Below, piece after piece: positions 52,634 through 60,515 of a DNA stretch of 64,000 bases. The stretch spans positions 62,001 to 126,000 of the forward strand of contig JBMYZL010000005.1 in the NCBI GenBank assembly GCA_049610385.1. The letters run 5' to 3'. The stretch's first letter is position 1. Each line of letters opens with the position of its first letter. The translations under genes were made by a program, and so were the position numbers. The notes below the pieces were generated by a model that did not search any database, had not been told where the DNA came from, and saw only the letters and a program-made list of their open reading frames with translations. This stretch comes from JBMYZL01 sp049610385. GTDB taxonomy: Bacteria > Bacteroidota > Bacteroidia > Flavobacteriales_D > Sanyastnellaceae.

Positions 52634-53447
52634 GGGAGAACGTAAGCGGTTCAATGTTGTGGAGTTCTTGGATGCTCCGAGACAAGACCTTGTAGACGTC
52701 CGCATGCTCGGCTGCATGATTCTTTAGCCAATCGAGGTGAACTTGTAATGTTCCGGAATCTCCGCGCAATGCAGGACCAGTTTGAGCAGCCGAGGAAGAG
52801 GAATTCAGGGCCGGCAATTGGAGGTTTTGGACCAAGGGGGAGAAGTCATTCCAATCCAAGTCGGTCTTTTTGATTAGGGACTGGGCAATGGCAAGCGTGT
52901 GATTGGCAAAATTTGCAGCAAACACCGCGGCAATGTGACCGCAACGCCTCTCTTCTTCGGACATTCGTTTCAATTTGGGAGCTGTGGTTTTTAAAAGACT
53001 GAGCAAGCGTTCATCTTCTGGTTGGTTCATCTCAAGGGCGCAAGGCAACTCCTCCCATTCAGTTGGGGTTTGGGCTTGAATGGCTTGTATGGGCCAAAAA
53101 ACCGCCCCCGATGGCGTTGCAGAAACGCATCCACTAAAATGTAAAAATCGCGTGTCATCAGTGGCCGTTCGCGTCATGTCATTGATGGCATCATCTGATA
53201 TCGCCAGCACCACCCAGTCCACTTCTTTTGTGTTTTTTGTCCAATCCGAAATGACTTCCCATCGCCCGCCAATCGAATTCCGCGTCTCCCGGGCTTTCTC
53301 AATATCCCGTCCCCAAGCCCAAACCACTTGTACTTTTTCAGGAATTTGAAGCCAACGTTCCAGGATGGCTCGGGCGACTTTGCCTGTTCCACAAATGCCA
53401 ATTCGAAGCGGCAAAACGGGGTCAGAAGAAGGAGATGAATGGGACAT
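52620..53447 (-). CDS. Rossmann-fold DUF2520 protein
   Basis: This protein has 275 residues from ATG 53447 (53483 possible). The N-terminal NAD(P)-binding GICGTGKVARAI fits a 6-phosphogluconate-dehydrogenase-like fold; the C-terminal helical DUF2520 domain has CGHIAAVFAANFANH and ALRGDSGTLQVHL. The family is annotated as a putative oxidoreductase with unknown substrate. Its overlap with the KdsC-like gene and with the membrane-protein gene upstream suggests one transcript. Confidence 0.84.
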   Translation of the reverse strand: MSHSSPSSDPVLPLRIGICGTGKVARAILERWLQIPEKVQVVWAWGRDIEKARETRNSIGGRWEVISDWTKNTKEVDWVVLAISDDAINDMTRTATDDTRFLHFSGCVSATPSGAVFWPIQAIQAQTPTEWEELPCALEMNQPEDERLLSLLKTTAPKLKRMSEEERRCGHIAAVFAANFANHTLAIAQSLIKKTDLDWNDFSPLVQNLQLPALNSSSSAAQTGPALRGDSGTLQVHLDWLKNHAAEHADVYKVLSRSIQELHNIEPLTFSHEKS

Positions 53448-54414
53448 GCCAGGACAAAGATGCGCGGAATGTTTGGAACACACTGCCCATCAAAAGCAAA
53501 ATGTGAAGAACCACACCAGTGGCGACAATCCAGATGCCATAAAGCCTTTCCACAAAAAGGATGGCGGAATCATTGGAAGGAGCTTGCCAAACAATTGCGC
53601 AGCGAAGTTTCCCACTCACAGCTCGCTCAAAAGTCCGCAAGGGCTGATGGGGAACCCCTGGCATCCAGGCATCTGTTTTTTGAATCGACTCTCGCGAGGC
53701 ATCGAAATCCAAATCCCACATACCAGCTTCCATATCCACGTTGAATTCATGAGGCTGATGGTCACGGAGGCATCGGTACATGGAGGAAGCGACGACAACC
53801 CGATCACCAGCTCGATAGGTCATGGGCTTTAGCTCCCAGAGAACTGCGGTACCGCCAAATTCTGCAGACCATTGGAGGACTGTATCATCGAAAACGGAAT
53901 GACTTTCTGTTGTGACAGCGCCGCCGATTTTGGGGTTCAGCCCGGCTTGCATCAATTCGGAGGGTAGGGGGGTCAAGGGATGGAGTTCTTGTGATTCAAA
54001 CCAATGAATGCCAAGTCCGACGATGCCAATCATAGCTCCCAAGTGAATCCAGTGACCGGTGGCCATGTGGTTGCGGCGGTACGCAAGCAGCCAAAGCCAA
54101 GTGGCCAAGGCAGGAAGGGCCAAAGCGCACCACCAACCCCAAGGAGAGGAAACATTCATCGTCGTCTCTACAGTCCATGCCGCAGCGGCCAGGAAACCGA
54201 ACACGGCCAAAAGGCCGGTAGCGGAATCCTGTTTTGCCAACCAAGCGAGACGAATGGAGGTGACCATCAATGCGGAGGAAAGCATCCATGCGAGTGGGGC
54301 GTGGAACCAAGACACAATGGTGGGGTCATTCAAGCGAGCTCCTGCGAACCCCAGCCAAACAATCCACAAGATCATTTCCCCGATGGAAAGCCCCAAGCCA
54401 ATCCTGCACATCAA
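53422..54414 (-). CDS. Multi-pass membrane protein of unknown function
   Basis: I do not recognise this 330-residue protein. It has about six hydrophobic helices: five in the first 160 residues, very rich in Trp and Ala, then a soluble extracytoplasmic segment of about 140 residues (QWSAEFGGTAVLWELKPMTY ... FERAVSGKLRCAIVW), one helix near 285-308 and a short aromatic tail. Nothing catalytic is obvious. It overlaps the DUF2520 gene by 26 bp and the exonuclease gene by 4 bp, so it is surely translated in the same operon. A membrane sensor or assembly factor is possible but unsupported. Confidence 0.7.
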   Translation of the reverse strand: MMCRIGLGLSIGEMILWIVWLGFAGARLNDPTIVSWFHAPLAWMLSSALMVTSIRLAWLAKQDSATGLLAVFGFLAAAAWTVETTMNVSSPWGWWCALALPALATWLWLLAYRRNHMATGHWIHLGAMIGIVGLGIHWFESQELHPLTPLPSELMQAGLNPKIGGAVTTESHSVFDDTVLQWSAEFGGTAVLWELKPMTYRAGDRVVVASSMYRCLRDHQPHEFNVDMEAGMWDLDFDASRESIQKTDAWMPGVPHQPLRTFERAVSGKLRCAIVWQAPSNDSAILFVERLYGIWIVATGVVLHILLLMGSVFQTFRASLSWHVPFISFF

Positions 54415-54968
54415 GCCAAAAGCGACATGGGGTGAGCAACGGCTTGGAAAAGTCGCGCCATGTTGCGCGCATCTTCAATGGCACGGTGTTGGGTGCCAGC
54501 ATATTGCAAACCCTCCAATTCCAAGGCGTTTTTCAATCCGATTTGGTTTTTGGATCCTTTCCATTTGCTGTAATGCTGTTGCAAACACGCATGGTATCGA
54601 AGCCATGGCAGCTCCATTTCGTGCAAATCAGCGTCTTGAAGAAGTTGTCTTTTGTCGAATTCGCCCCAACTCATCAACACCGTGCGGACTTCGCTGGGAC
54701 GCATCCATTCTTCAAATTCCAAAATGACCTCGTCAAAGCCTTCAGCCCGATCGACGTCCGATTGCGTGATGCTCGTCAATTGCGTGCAAAATTTGGACAC
54801 TTCAGGATGAAGCAAGGGTCGAACGAACGAACAAAACTCATCAATGACTTCGAGGTTTTCATCTACTTTGACTGCGCCGATTTCAATTACCTCCACCTTG
54901 CGCGGCCGGTGTCCACGCCAACAAGTGGCCTCCAAATCATAAATGATGAAATGACGATTTTTTTGCAT
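54411..54968 (-). CDS. DEDDh 3'-5' exonuclease (KapD/Eri-1-like)
   Basis: This 185-residue single-domain nuclease has Exo I IIYDLEATCW, Exo II MSWGEFDKRQL and Exo III QHRAIEDARNMARL. The YDLEATCW wording and the IIEIGAV-like strand (VIEIGAVKVDE) match the ERI-1/KapD group that trims RNA 3' ends, rather than DNA polymerase proofreaders. It is first in the operon and has an exact TATATTTG box 6 bases before its ATG. It faces the sirtuin gene across 64 bp. Confidence 0.87.
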   Translation of the reverse strand: MQKNRHFIIYDLEATCWRGHRPRKVEVIEIGAVKVDENLEVIDEFCSFVRPLLHPEVSKFCTQLTSITQSDVDRAEGFDEVILEFEEWMRPSEVRTVLMSWGEFDKRQLLQDADLHEMELPWLRYHACLQQHYSKWKGSKNQIGLKNALELEGLQYAGTQHRAIEDARNMARLFQAVAHPMSLLA

Positions 54969-54974
54969 CCATTA

Positions 54975-54982
54975 CAAATATA
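54975..54982 (-). promoter_or_regulatory. -7 box (TATATTTG) of the exonuclease operon
   Basis: An exact TAnnTTTG match six bases before the ATG at 54968. A second, degenerate box (TATTTTGG, 55021-55028) faces the sirtuin gene four bases before its ATG. Confidence 0.6.
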
Positions 54983-55032
54983 ATGGTTGCGGCTTGTCGT
55001 GTTTGTCCGCGAGGTTTTCATATTTTGGATGC

Positions 55033-55755
55033 ATGCGGCATATTGTTTTTTTGACGGGCGCAGGGATGAGTGAGGAAAGTGGATTGCAGACCTTTCGCGG
55101 TGCGGGCGGCTTGTGGGAAGGACATCCGGTAGAAGAAGTAGCGACACCGCAAGCTTGGGCGTCCGATCCCGAAAGGGTGACACGGTTTTACAACGAACGG
55201 CGCCGGGCACTGATTGAAACCAAGCCCCACGATGGACACAAGGCCATCGCGGAAATGGAGTCCATTTCGGGCCTGCGGGTTTCAATCATCACCCAAAACG
55301 TCGATGACCTGCATGAGCGGGCGGGTTCTTCCAATGTTCTTCACTTGCACGGGGAATTGAGATGGGCACGAAGCACAGGTCCATCTGAAACTTTGCATCA
55401 AATTTCCGGTTGGGAATTGAAAACAACCGATTGCTGTCCTGAAGGATACCCATTGCGTCCCCACGTGGTTTGGTTTGGCGAGGCTGTGCCAGCGATGTCA
55501 ATCGCTTGGGATCTCATGGCCACGGCTGATGAAGTGGTGGTTGTGGGCACTTCATTGCAGGTTTATCCGGCAGCCAGTTTGTTGGATGCAGTGCCGGCTC
55601 ATGCCAAAACTTTGGCCATCGATCCGCATGCAGATGAATTGCCCGTTTGGCAAGCCACCAAGTGGAAAGTCTCCGCCAGTCAAGGGTGTCGGGAATTTTT
55701 CAATCTTTTAATCGGCCACGAAGCTTCCAACGGGAGGGACCTTGGGCCTCAGTGA
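55033..55755 (+). CDS. cobB: NAD-dependent protein deacylase (sirtuin)
   Basis: This protein has 240 residues from ATG 55033, which fits the MRHIVFLTGAGMS start. NAD-binding motifs are TGAGMSEESGLQTFRG, TQNVDDLHERAG and LHGELRWARS; the catalytic His is in LHLHGE; VVGTSLQVYPAA closes the fold. Tyr53 and Arg56 (FYNERR) form the YxxR pair that selects succinyl or malonyl lysine in SIRT5-type enzymes. The zinc ribbon is missing: only one adjacent CC pair replaces the two CxxC motifs. The 3' end overlaps the convergent accC gene by 56 bp. Confidence 0.92.
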   Translation: MRHIVFLTGAGMSEESGLQTFRGAGGLWEGHPVEEVATPQAWASDPERVTRFYNERRRALIETKPHDGHKAIAEMESISGLRVSIITQNVDDLHERAGSSNVLHLHGELRWARSTGPSETLHQISGWELKTTDCCPEGYPLRPHVVWFGEAVPAMSIAWDLMATADEVVVVGTSLQVYPAASLLDAVPAHAKTLAIDPHADELPVWQATKWKVSASQGCREFFNLLIGHEASNGRDLGPQ

Positions 55756-57211
55756 CTTGGGTTGGAGTCTGGGCAGTCTCTCTTCTCACCAACTCCATTC
55801 CCAACCGAGCAATGGTCCATTCATCGAGGTCAAGGTCTCCATCCAGCTGGCGCGGATCGAAATGTTTTTGGACAAAATGGGTGTCAAAATGGCCGCTGCG
55901 GAAAGCCTCATGGTCAATGGCCACTTTTCCGAAATCCAAGGTCGTGGGCACTCCATGAATTTCATAAGCATCGATGGCACGAATGGCGCGGTCTATAGCG
56001 GATGATCGGTCAGGACCGTGGACCACCAATTTGGCCAGCATGGGATCGTAATGGATGCTCACTTCAGCACCTTCTTCCACACCATCATCAACGCGGATGC
56101 CTGGTCCTACGGGGGGGCGATAGCGTCGCAATGTCCCGGTCGCAGGCAGGAATCCAGCACGGGCATCCTCGGCATAAACACGCAATTCAATGGCATGACC
56201 TTGAATGCGCAAGTCTTCCTGCCGAAATGACAATGGATGGCCTTCTGCGATTCGGATTTGCTCACGAACCAAATCAACACCGGTGATGCACTCCGTCACA
56301 GGATGTTCCACTTGCAGCCGGGTGTTCATTTCAAGGAAATAGAAAGACATCTCATCATCCAACAAAAATTCCACCGTCCCGGCACCGATGTAATCGCAGC
56401 TTTTGGCCACTGCGATTGCACATTCGCCCATGGCATTTCTGAGTTCCGGTGAAAGCACGGCAGAAGGAGCTTCTTCAACTACTTTTTGGTGACGCCTTTG
56501 AATGCTGCACTCACGCTCAAACAGGTGAACCACGTTTCCATGAGAATCAGCTAGAATTTGAACTTCGATGTGACGAGGAGAGTTGACAAAACGCTCCATG
56601 AAAACCGATCCATCCCCGAAAGCATTGATGGCTTCGGACACTGCACGATCAAAGGCTTCGGCCATTTCTTCTGGGCGCTCAACAATGCGCATGCCCTTTC
56701 CTCCGCCTCCGGCACTGGCCTTGATCAATAAGGGGAATCCAATTCTCTCGGACTCCTGCATGGCTTCATCGGGGTCGATGACTGCATGCGCTGTTCCCGG
56801 CACTAGGGGGACATCATGCCTCATGACGGCATCTTTCGCAGCCAATTTCGACCCCATGGTTTTGATGGCCGAAGGTTTTGGGCCCACAAATTTCAACCCT
56901 GCGGCTTCGACTTGTGCAGCAAATTCTGCGTTTTCGGACAAAAAACCGTAGCCAGGGTGGATGGCATCTGCACCCGTCTCGCGCGCAGCCTCAAGAACCC
57001 GATCGATGCGCAAGTATGATTCGCTGGATGATGCAGGACCGACCACTCGCACTTCGTCCGCAAACCTCGCGTGAGGCGCTTGGACATCGATTTCACTGCA
57101 AATGGCCACAGTTTTGATGCCCATTTCCTTCGCCGTTCTCATGACTCGCAGGGCGATTTCACCGCGATTCGCCACCAGCAGCTTTCGAATGGGTTGAATG
57201 TCCTTTGTCAT
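55700..57211 (-). CDS. accC: Biotin carboxylase (acyl-CoA carboxylase subunit)
   Basis: This 503-residue ATP-grasp enzyme carboxylates biotin on its carrier with bicarbonate. Motifs are KLLVANRGEIALRV, HPGYGFLSENAEF, the glycine-rich ATP loop KASAGGGGKGM, MERFVNSPRHIEVQ, and EMNTRLQVEHPVTE with the catalytic Glu and Arg. It has no biotinyl domain, and about 50 extra residues follow the standard 450. Neither BCCP nor a carboxyltransferase gene is adjacent, so acetyl-CoA versus propionyl-CoA carboxylase is unresolved. A TAAATTCG box lies 36 bases upstream. Confidence 0.93.
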   Translation of the reverse strand: MTKDIQPIRKLLVANRGEIALRVMRTAKEMGIKTVAICSEIDVQAPHARFADEVRVVGPASSSESYLRIDRVLEAARETGADAIHPGYGFLSENAEFAAQVEAAGLKFVGPKPSAIKTMGSKLAAKDAVMRHDVPLVPGTAHAVIDPDEAMQESERIGFPLLIKASAGGGGKGMRIVERPEEMAEAFDRAVSEAINAFGDGSVFMERFVNSPRHIEVQILADSHGNVVHLFERECSIQRRHQKVVEEAPSAVLSPELRNAMGECAIAVAKSCDYIGAGTVEFLLDDEMSFYFLEMNTRLQVEHPVTECITGVDLVREQIRIAEGHPLSFRQEDLRIQGHAIELRVYAEDARAGFLPATGTLRRYRPPVGPGIRVDDGVEEGAEVSIHYDPMLAKLVVHGPDRSSAIDRAIRAIDAYEIHGVPTTLDFGKVAIDHEAFRSGHFDTHFVQKHFDPRQLDGDLDLDEWTIARLGMELVRRETAQTPTQVTEAQGPSRWKLRGRLKD

Positions 57212-57247
57212 CTTGGTTGTTCTTCAGTGGAAATCAACTGCCCGAAT

Positions 57248-57255
57248 CGAATTTA
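57248..57255 (-). promoter_or_regulatory. -7-like box (TAAATTCG) of accC
   Basis: The box is 36 bases before the accC ATG and about 12 bp beyond the SRP RNA 3' end, so accC may combine its own promoter with read-through. Confidence 0.4.
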
Positions 57256-57267
57256 AAAGCAAGAAAA

Positions 57268-57365
57268 GGGGCAAGCGATTCCTGTCGCACCGCTACAACC
57301 GCCTGCCCTTGCTGCCTTCCGGCCCTGGGGGATTCAGCGGGAGCTGGTCGCAGGAGACTTGCCCC
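57268..57365 (-). ncRNA. ffs: Bacterial signal recognition particle RNA (4.5S type)
   Basis: The minus strand carries the diagnostic apical loop of SRP RNA, CAGGGCCGGAAGGCAGCAAG, followed by the usual closing arm (AGCGGTGCGACAGGAATCGC). The ends pair perfectly: GGGGCAAG at the 5' end (57358-57365) with CTTGCCCC at the 3' end (57268-57275), giving a 98-nt hairpin RNA of the expected size. It binds Ffh and targets membrane proteins to FtsY and SecYEG. The 5' GGGG lies six bases after an exact TAACTTTG box. After the 3' arm comes TTTTCTTGCTTTT, a possible termination signal. Exact ends are inferred from pairing. Confidence 0.93.
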
Positions 57366-57371
57366 AAGCCA

Positions 57372-57379
57372 CAAAGTTA
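57372..57379 (-). promoter_or_regulatory. -7 box (TAACTTTG) of the SRP RNA gene
   Basis: This exact TAnnTTTG match is separated by six bases from the first base of the SRP RNA. Because the RNA 5' end is set by structure, it calibrates the box-to-start distance in this genome. Confidence 0.75.
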
Positions 57380-57400
57380 AGTGGAAATTTCTCCATGCAC

Positions 57401-57408
57401 TACCTTGG
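57401..57408 (+). promoter_or_regulatory. -7-like box (TACCTTGG) of the DUF4199 gene
   Basis: A one-base variant of TAnnTTYG, four bases before ATG 57413. It favours this start over the in-frame ATG at 57395 and lies 22 bp from the divergent SRP RNA box. Confidence 0.4.
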
Positions 57409-57412
57409 CGGC

Positions 57413-57952
57413 ATGAAAAGTATCAACTCATTGGTATGGCAACATGGCCTGATTGCAGGCGGTTTGACGGTGGTGATGACCCTCACGGCATTTTTAATTG
57501 GCCCCACAGCCATGGTCAGCACACCCATGAGCGTAGCTCAGTTGGGCATTGTATTGGTGACCATGGTGGTTTCTGGACTCGCCATTCGCAGAGATGAAGG
57601 TGGCTTTTTGATTTGGAAACGGGCTTGGTTGCATTTGATGTTGGTTGTAGGGATTTTGTCCGTTGTGGGGGCCTTGTTTAACATCGTGATGTATGAGTGG
57701 ATCGCTACGCCGGATTTTTTGGATTCGATGATTCGGATCACGAAAGAGAAAACGGTGGAATCGATGAGTGCATTTGGCGTGCCTTCGAGCATGGTGGAGG
57801 AAATTGAGACGGGAATTGAAGCTGAAATGTTGAAATCACTATCGCCGTTGGGTTTGATCAAAGGGGTATTTTGGAGTGCATTGATTTGGGCGATTCCCGC
57901 CATGATTGTGGCTTTGGTGATTCGCAGAAATGACCATGCTGAATATGCCTGA
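57413..57952 (+). CDS. DUF4199 membrane protein
   Basis: This 179-residue protein has four hydrophobic segments (about residues 8-32, 38-60, 72-92 and 145-170). Its layout matches the DUF4199 family common in Bacteroidota: an N-terminal YG/HGLIAGG-like helix, a central acidic helical loop (EEIETGIEAEMLKSL), and a last helix followed by a short basic tail. Function is unknown. In many Bacteroidota this gene sits directly before a DPM1-like glycosyltransferase, as here, with overlapping ends. Confidence 0.8.
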   Translation: MKSINSLVWQHGLIAGGLTVVMTLTAFLIGPTAMVSTPMSVAQLGIVLVTMVVSGLAIRRDEGGFLIWKRAWLHLMLVVGILSVVGALFNIVMYEWIATPDFLDSMIRITKEKTVESMSAFGVPSSMVEEIETGIEAEMLKSLSPLGLIKGVFWSALIWAIPAMIVALVIRRNDHAEYA

Positions 57953-59000
57953 ATACTTGGATGGGTCGGATTTGGAACCTTTTGCACTTCCCAGCGTAAT
58001 GGAGGATATGCAAATGCCTATGGACAAACCATCCTGCGATTTGAGCATCGTGATTCCCCTGTATAATGAGGCGGATAGCTTACCTGAATTGTATGACTGG
58101 ATTGCGCGTGTTTTAAACGGGCGGAGTTATGAAGTCATCTTTGTCGATGATGGCAGCACAGACAACAGTTGGGAGGTGATTCACGCTTTGGCTTTGCGTG
58201 AGCCGGAACATGTTCGCGGCATTCAGCTGGCCCGAAATTATGGAAAGAGTGCAGGATTGAACACGGGTTTTCGCGCGGCTCGTGGCCAAGTTGTGTTGAC
58301 CATGGATGCAGATTTGCAAGACAGCCCAGAGGAGATTCCTGGGTTGGAAAGGAGAATCTTGGAAGACCAATTGGATTTGGTTTCCGGCTGGAAGCAAAAG
58401 CGATATGACCCCTTGAGCAAAACGATTCCGACCAAATTGTACAATTGGGCCACTCGGAAAATCAGCGGCATTGAATTGAATGACTTCAATTGTGGCCTGA
58501 AAGCATATCGTTATGATGTGGTGAAAGCCATTGAGGTCCAAGGGGAAATGCACAGGTATATTCCCATCTTGGCCAAGGACGCAGGGTTCGATAGAATCGG
58601 TGAGCAGGTGGTCCAGCACCAATCGCGGAAATATGGCACGTCTAAATTTGGAATGGAACGGTTTGTCAATGGGTTTTTGGATTTGATGACCATCGGATTC
58701 ATGAGCAAATTTTCTCGGAAACCCATGCATTTGTTCGGAGCCATTGGAACACTGATGTTCTTGGGCAGTTTGTCAGGCTTTCTCGCCCTTGCGGCCTACA
58801 AGGTTTGGTGTTTATGGAATGGATTTGAAGTTCGGAACATTGCGGATTTATCGGTTTTCTTCATCTCCTTGACCGGGATGGTTCTCGGTGCGATGTTTTT
58901 CTTGACCGGTTTTCTGGCCGAAATGATTTCACGAGTGGATCACAAAAGAAGCGATTATCAGATCTCTGCCGTGCGGAATTTCAAACAAGATCCCTCCTGA
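57930..59000 (+). CDS. DPM1/ArnC-like family 2 glycosyltransferase with two membrane helices
   Basis: This protein has 356 residues from ATG 57930 (57936 and 57945 are alternatives; homology begins near residue 38). GT-A motifs are DLSIVIPLYNEADSLPEL, FVDDGSTDNSW, the metal-binding MDADLQDSPEEIP, and FNCGLKAYR. After the catalytic domain come QHQSRKYGTSKFG and two helices near 255-280 and 295-320. These enzymes transfer a sugar to undecaprenyl (or dolichyl) phosphate at the membrane. Coupling to the DUF4199 gene by a 23-bp overlap suggests joint function. Confidence 0.9.
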   Translation: MTMLNMPEYLDGSDLEPFALPSVMEDMQMPMDKPSCDLSIVIPLYNEADSLPELYDWIARVLNGRSYEVIFVDDGSTDNSWEVIHALALREPEHVRGIQLARNYGKSAGLNTGFRAARGQVVLTMDADLQDSPEEIPGLERRILEDQLDLVSGWKQKRYDPLSKTIPTKLYNWATRKISGIELNDFNCGLKAYRYDVVKAIEVQGEMHRYIPILAKDAGFDRIGEQVVQHQSRKYGTSKFGMERFVNGFLDLMTIGFMSKFSRKPMHLFGAIGTLMFLGSLSGFLALAAYKVWCLWNGFEVRNIADLSVFFISLTGMVLGAMFFLTGFLAEMISRVDHKRSDYQISAVRNFKQDPS

Positions 59001-59021
59001 GGGACTGGAGGTCTGGACTTG

Positions 59022-59060
59022 AAAAAGCCCCTTTCTTGCTGAGGGTGAAAAAGGGGCTTT
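59022..59060. terminator. Bidirectional terminator after the glycosyltransferase gene
   Basis: AAAGCCCCTTT (59024-59034) pairs with AAAGGGGCTTT (59050-59060) to give an 11-bp stem flanked by A- and T-rich ends. It serves the plus-strand glycosyltransferase and lies just beyond the end of the decayed minus-strand T9SS gene. Confidence 0.8.
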
Positions 59061-59081
59061 ACGGTGGTTTGAACTGCCTTC

Positions 59082-59230
59082 TTATCGAATGATTGCAAGG
59101 TTCCCCGTCCCCATAGTTGACCTGATACACCTTCGATGGTATACTGCCCGCTTGACAAGCCTGAAGCATCGACCCGGACAATTCGAATGGGGAATTTCAT
59201 TTGTAACAACAATCCTTTCTGTTCAATTTT
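59082..59230 (-). pseudogene. Remnant of a T9SS C-terminal sorting domain (frameshifted)
   Basis: The 323 bp between the glycosyltransferase and mnmA hold no intact gene. On the minus strand one frame reads LLLQMKFPIRIVRVDASGLS then SGQYTIE, and another phase then reads STMGTGNLAIIR and a stop at 59082. Together they look like the last 45 residues of a T9SS type A sorting domain, whose typical end is a short GxYxI strand, a turn and GNLxIIR. One frameshift near 59130 separates the halves and a stop interrupts the frame at 59231. The terminator hairpin follows 22 bp after. No passenger domain remains recognisable upstream. Confidence 0.5.
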
Positions 59231-59323
59231 TCAGACAGCGAATTAGACAACTCCACAAGGAAATGGTTGCTTTGCGATCATGATATGGATACATGGAGCG
59301 ATGGAGCCCCTTTATTCGCGACC

Positions 59324-60511
59324 TCAATCTGAGATGATGCCGGATCCGATGCACTCATTTTCATCATACCAGGCGGCATATTGTCCTGCAGCTACACCCA
59401 TTTGGGGAGACGAAAACTGCATGTAAACAAACCCATCCTCGGCTTGCACCAATGTCACATCTCGCAGCGGCTGACGGTAGCGGAAGCGTGCCTGAAACTG
59501 AGCTGAATGATTGATTTTAAATGTTTCGTGACAATCTGGCCGCAACCAATGCATGTCAGATGCCTTCATGCGTAAACAAGATTTCAAGAGGCCTGGGTGG
59601 TCTTCTCTTTGCCCGACGTACAATGTGTTCGTCTCCATGTCCCGGCCGATCACGAACAGTGGGTCCGCTTTCCCTCCGACATGAAGTCCTTTGCGTTGAC
59701 CGATCGTGAAAAAATGCGCGCCGGGATGTTCTCCAACGAGGTCACCATCAGTGGGTTGCCAAGAATGGCTGATGGCGTCTCTCAGAGGATTTGTTTTTCG
59801 AAGTGATTGCGCAGCGGCAAATTGTGGATGGTCTGCGGGAATCTCGACGATGGGACCGATTTTGACTTGAAGTTGCTGTTGCAGGAAAACAGGGAGTTTG
59901 ACTTTGCCCACGAAGCAAAGCCCTTGGCTGTCTTTTTTCTCAGCGGTTGGCAAACCCAGTCTTTTCGCAATTTTCCGAACCTCTGCTTTTTGTAAGTGGC
60001 CGATGGGAAAAAGGGCTTGTCGGATTTGGTCTTGGTTCAATTGACAAAGGAAATAGCTCTGATCTTTGTTGGCGTCAGCACCGGCAAGCAATCGATACAC
60101 GGTGCCATGCTCAGTTTGGATTTCGCCTTTCTGGCAGTAATGGCCGGTGGCAACGGCCTCCGCACCCAAATCCAAAGCCGCCTCGAGAAAAATGTCAAAT
60201 TTGATTTCACGGTTGCAAAGGATGTCTGGATTCGGGGTTCGACCGGCAGCGTATTCCGCGAACATCACATCCACGATTCTCTGTTTGTAGGCATCAGACA
60301 AGTCGATCACTTGGTAGGGGATGCCCAAATGCGATGCCACCAGCATGGCGTCATTTGCATCGTCAATCCAAGGACATGCATTGTCAACGGTCACGGTTTC
60401 ATCGTGCCAGTTGCGCATGTACATGCCGATGACCTCGTGCCCTTGTTCTTGCAACAAGGCAGCGGCAACACTGCTGTCTACACCACCCGAAAGACCCACG
60501 ACGATTCGCAT
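59324..60511 (-). CDS. mnmA: tRNA-specific 2-thiouridylase MnmA
   Basis: This 395-residue enzyme adds the 2-thio group to U34 of tRNAs for Lys, Glu and Gln, using ATP and a relayed persulfide. The P-loop pyrophosphatase motif GLSGGVDSSVAAAL is at the start; the two catalytic Cys lie in PNPDILCN and QGLCFVGK; ATGHYC and DQSYFL segments are conserved. The C-terminal beta-barrel (residues 280-395) is complete. An exact TAATTTTG box is four bases before the ATG. Confidence 0.97.
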   Translation of the reverse strand: MRIVVGLSGGVDSSVAAALLQEQGHEVIGMYMRNWHDETVTVDNACPWIDDANDAMLVASHLGIPYQVIDLSDAYKQRIVDVMFAEYAAGRTPNPDILCNREIKFDIFLEAALDLGAEAVATGHYCQKGEIQTEHGTVYRLLAGADANKDQSYFLCQLNQDQIRQALFPIGHLQKAEVRKIAKRLGLPTAEKKDSQGLCFVGKVKLPVFLQQQLQVKIGPIVEIPADHPQFAAAQSLRKTNPLRDAISHSWQPTDGDLVGEHPGAHFFTIGQRKGLHVGGKADPLFVIGRDMETNTLYVGQREDHPGLLKSCLRMKASDMHWLRPDCHETFKINHSAQFQARFRYRQPLRDVTLVQAEDGFVYMQFSSPQMGVAAGQYAAWYDENECIGSGIISD

Positions 60512-60515
60512 ACCA

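Noticed and set aside
58958..59212. 84-codon minus-strand frame over the glycosyltransferase 3' end
   Set aside because: Its second half is antisense to the glycosyltransferase gene and crosses the terminator; only the first half shows T9SS remnant similarity, so I report a pseudogene, not a gene.
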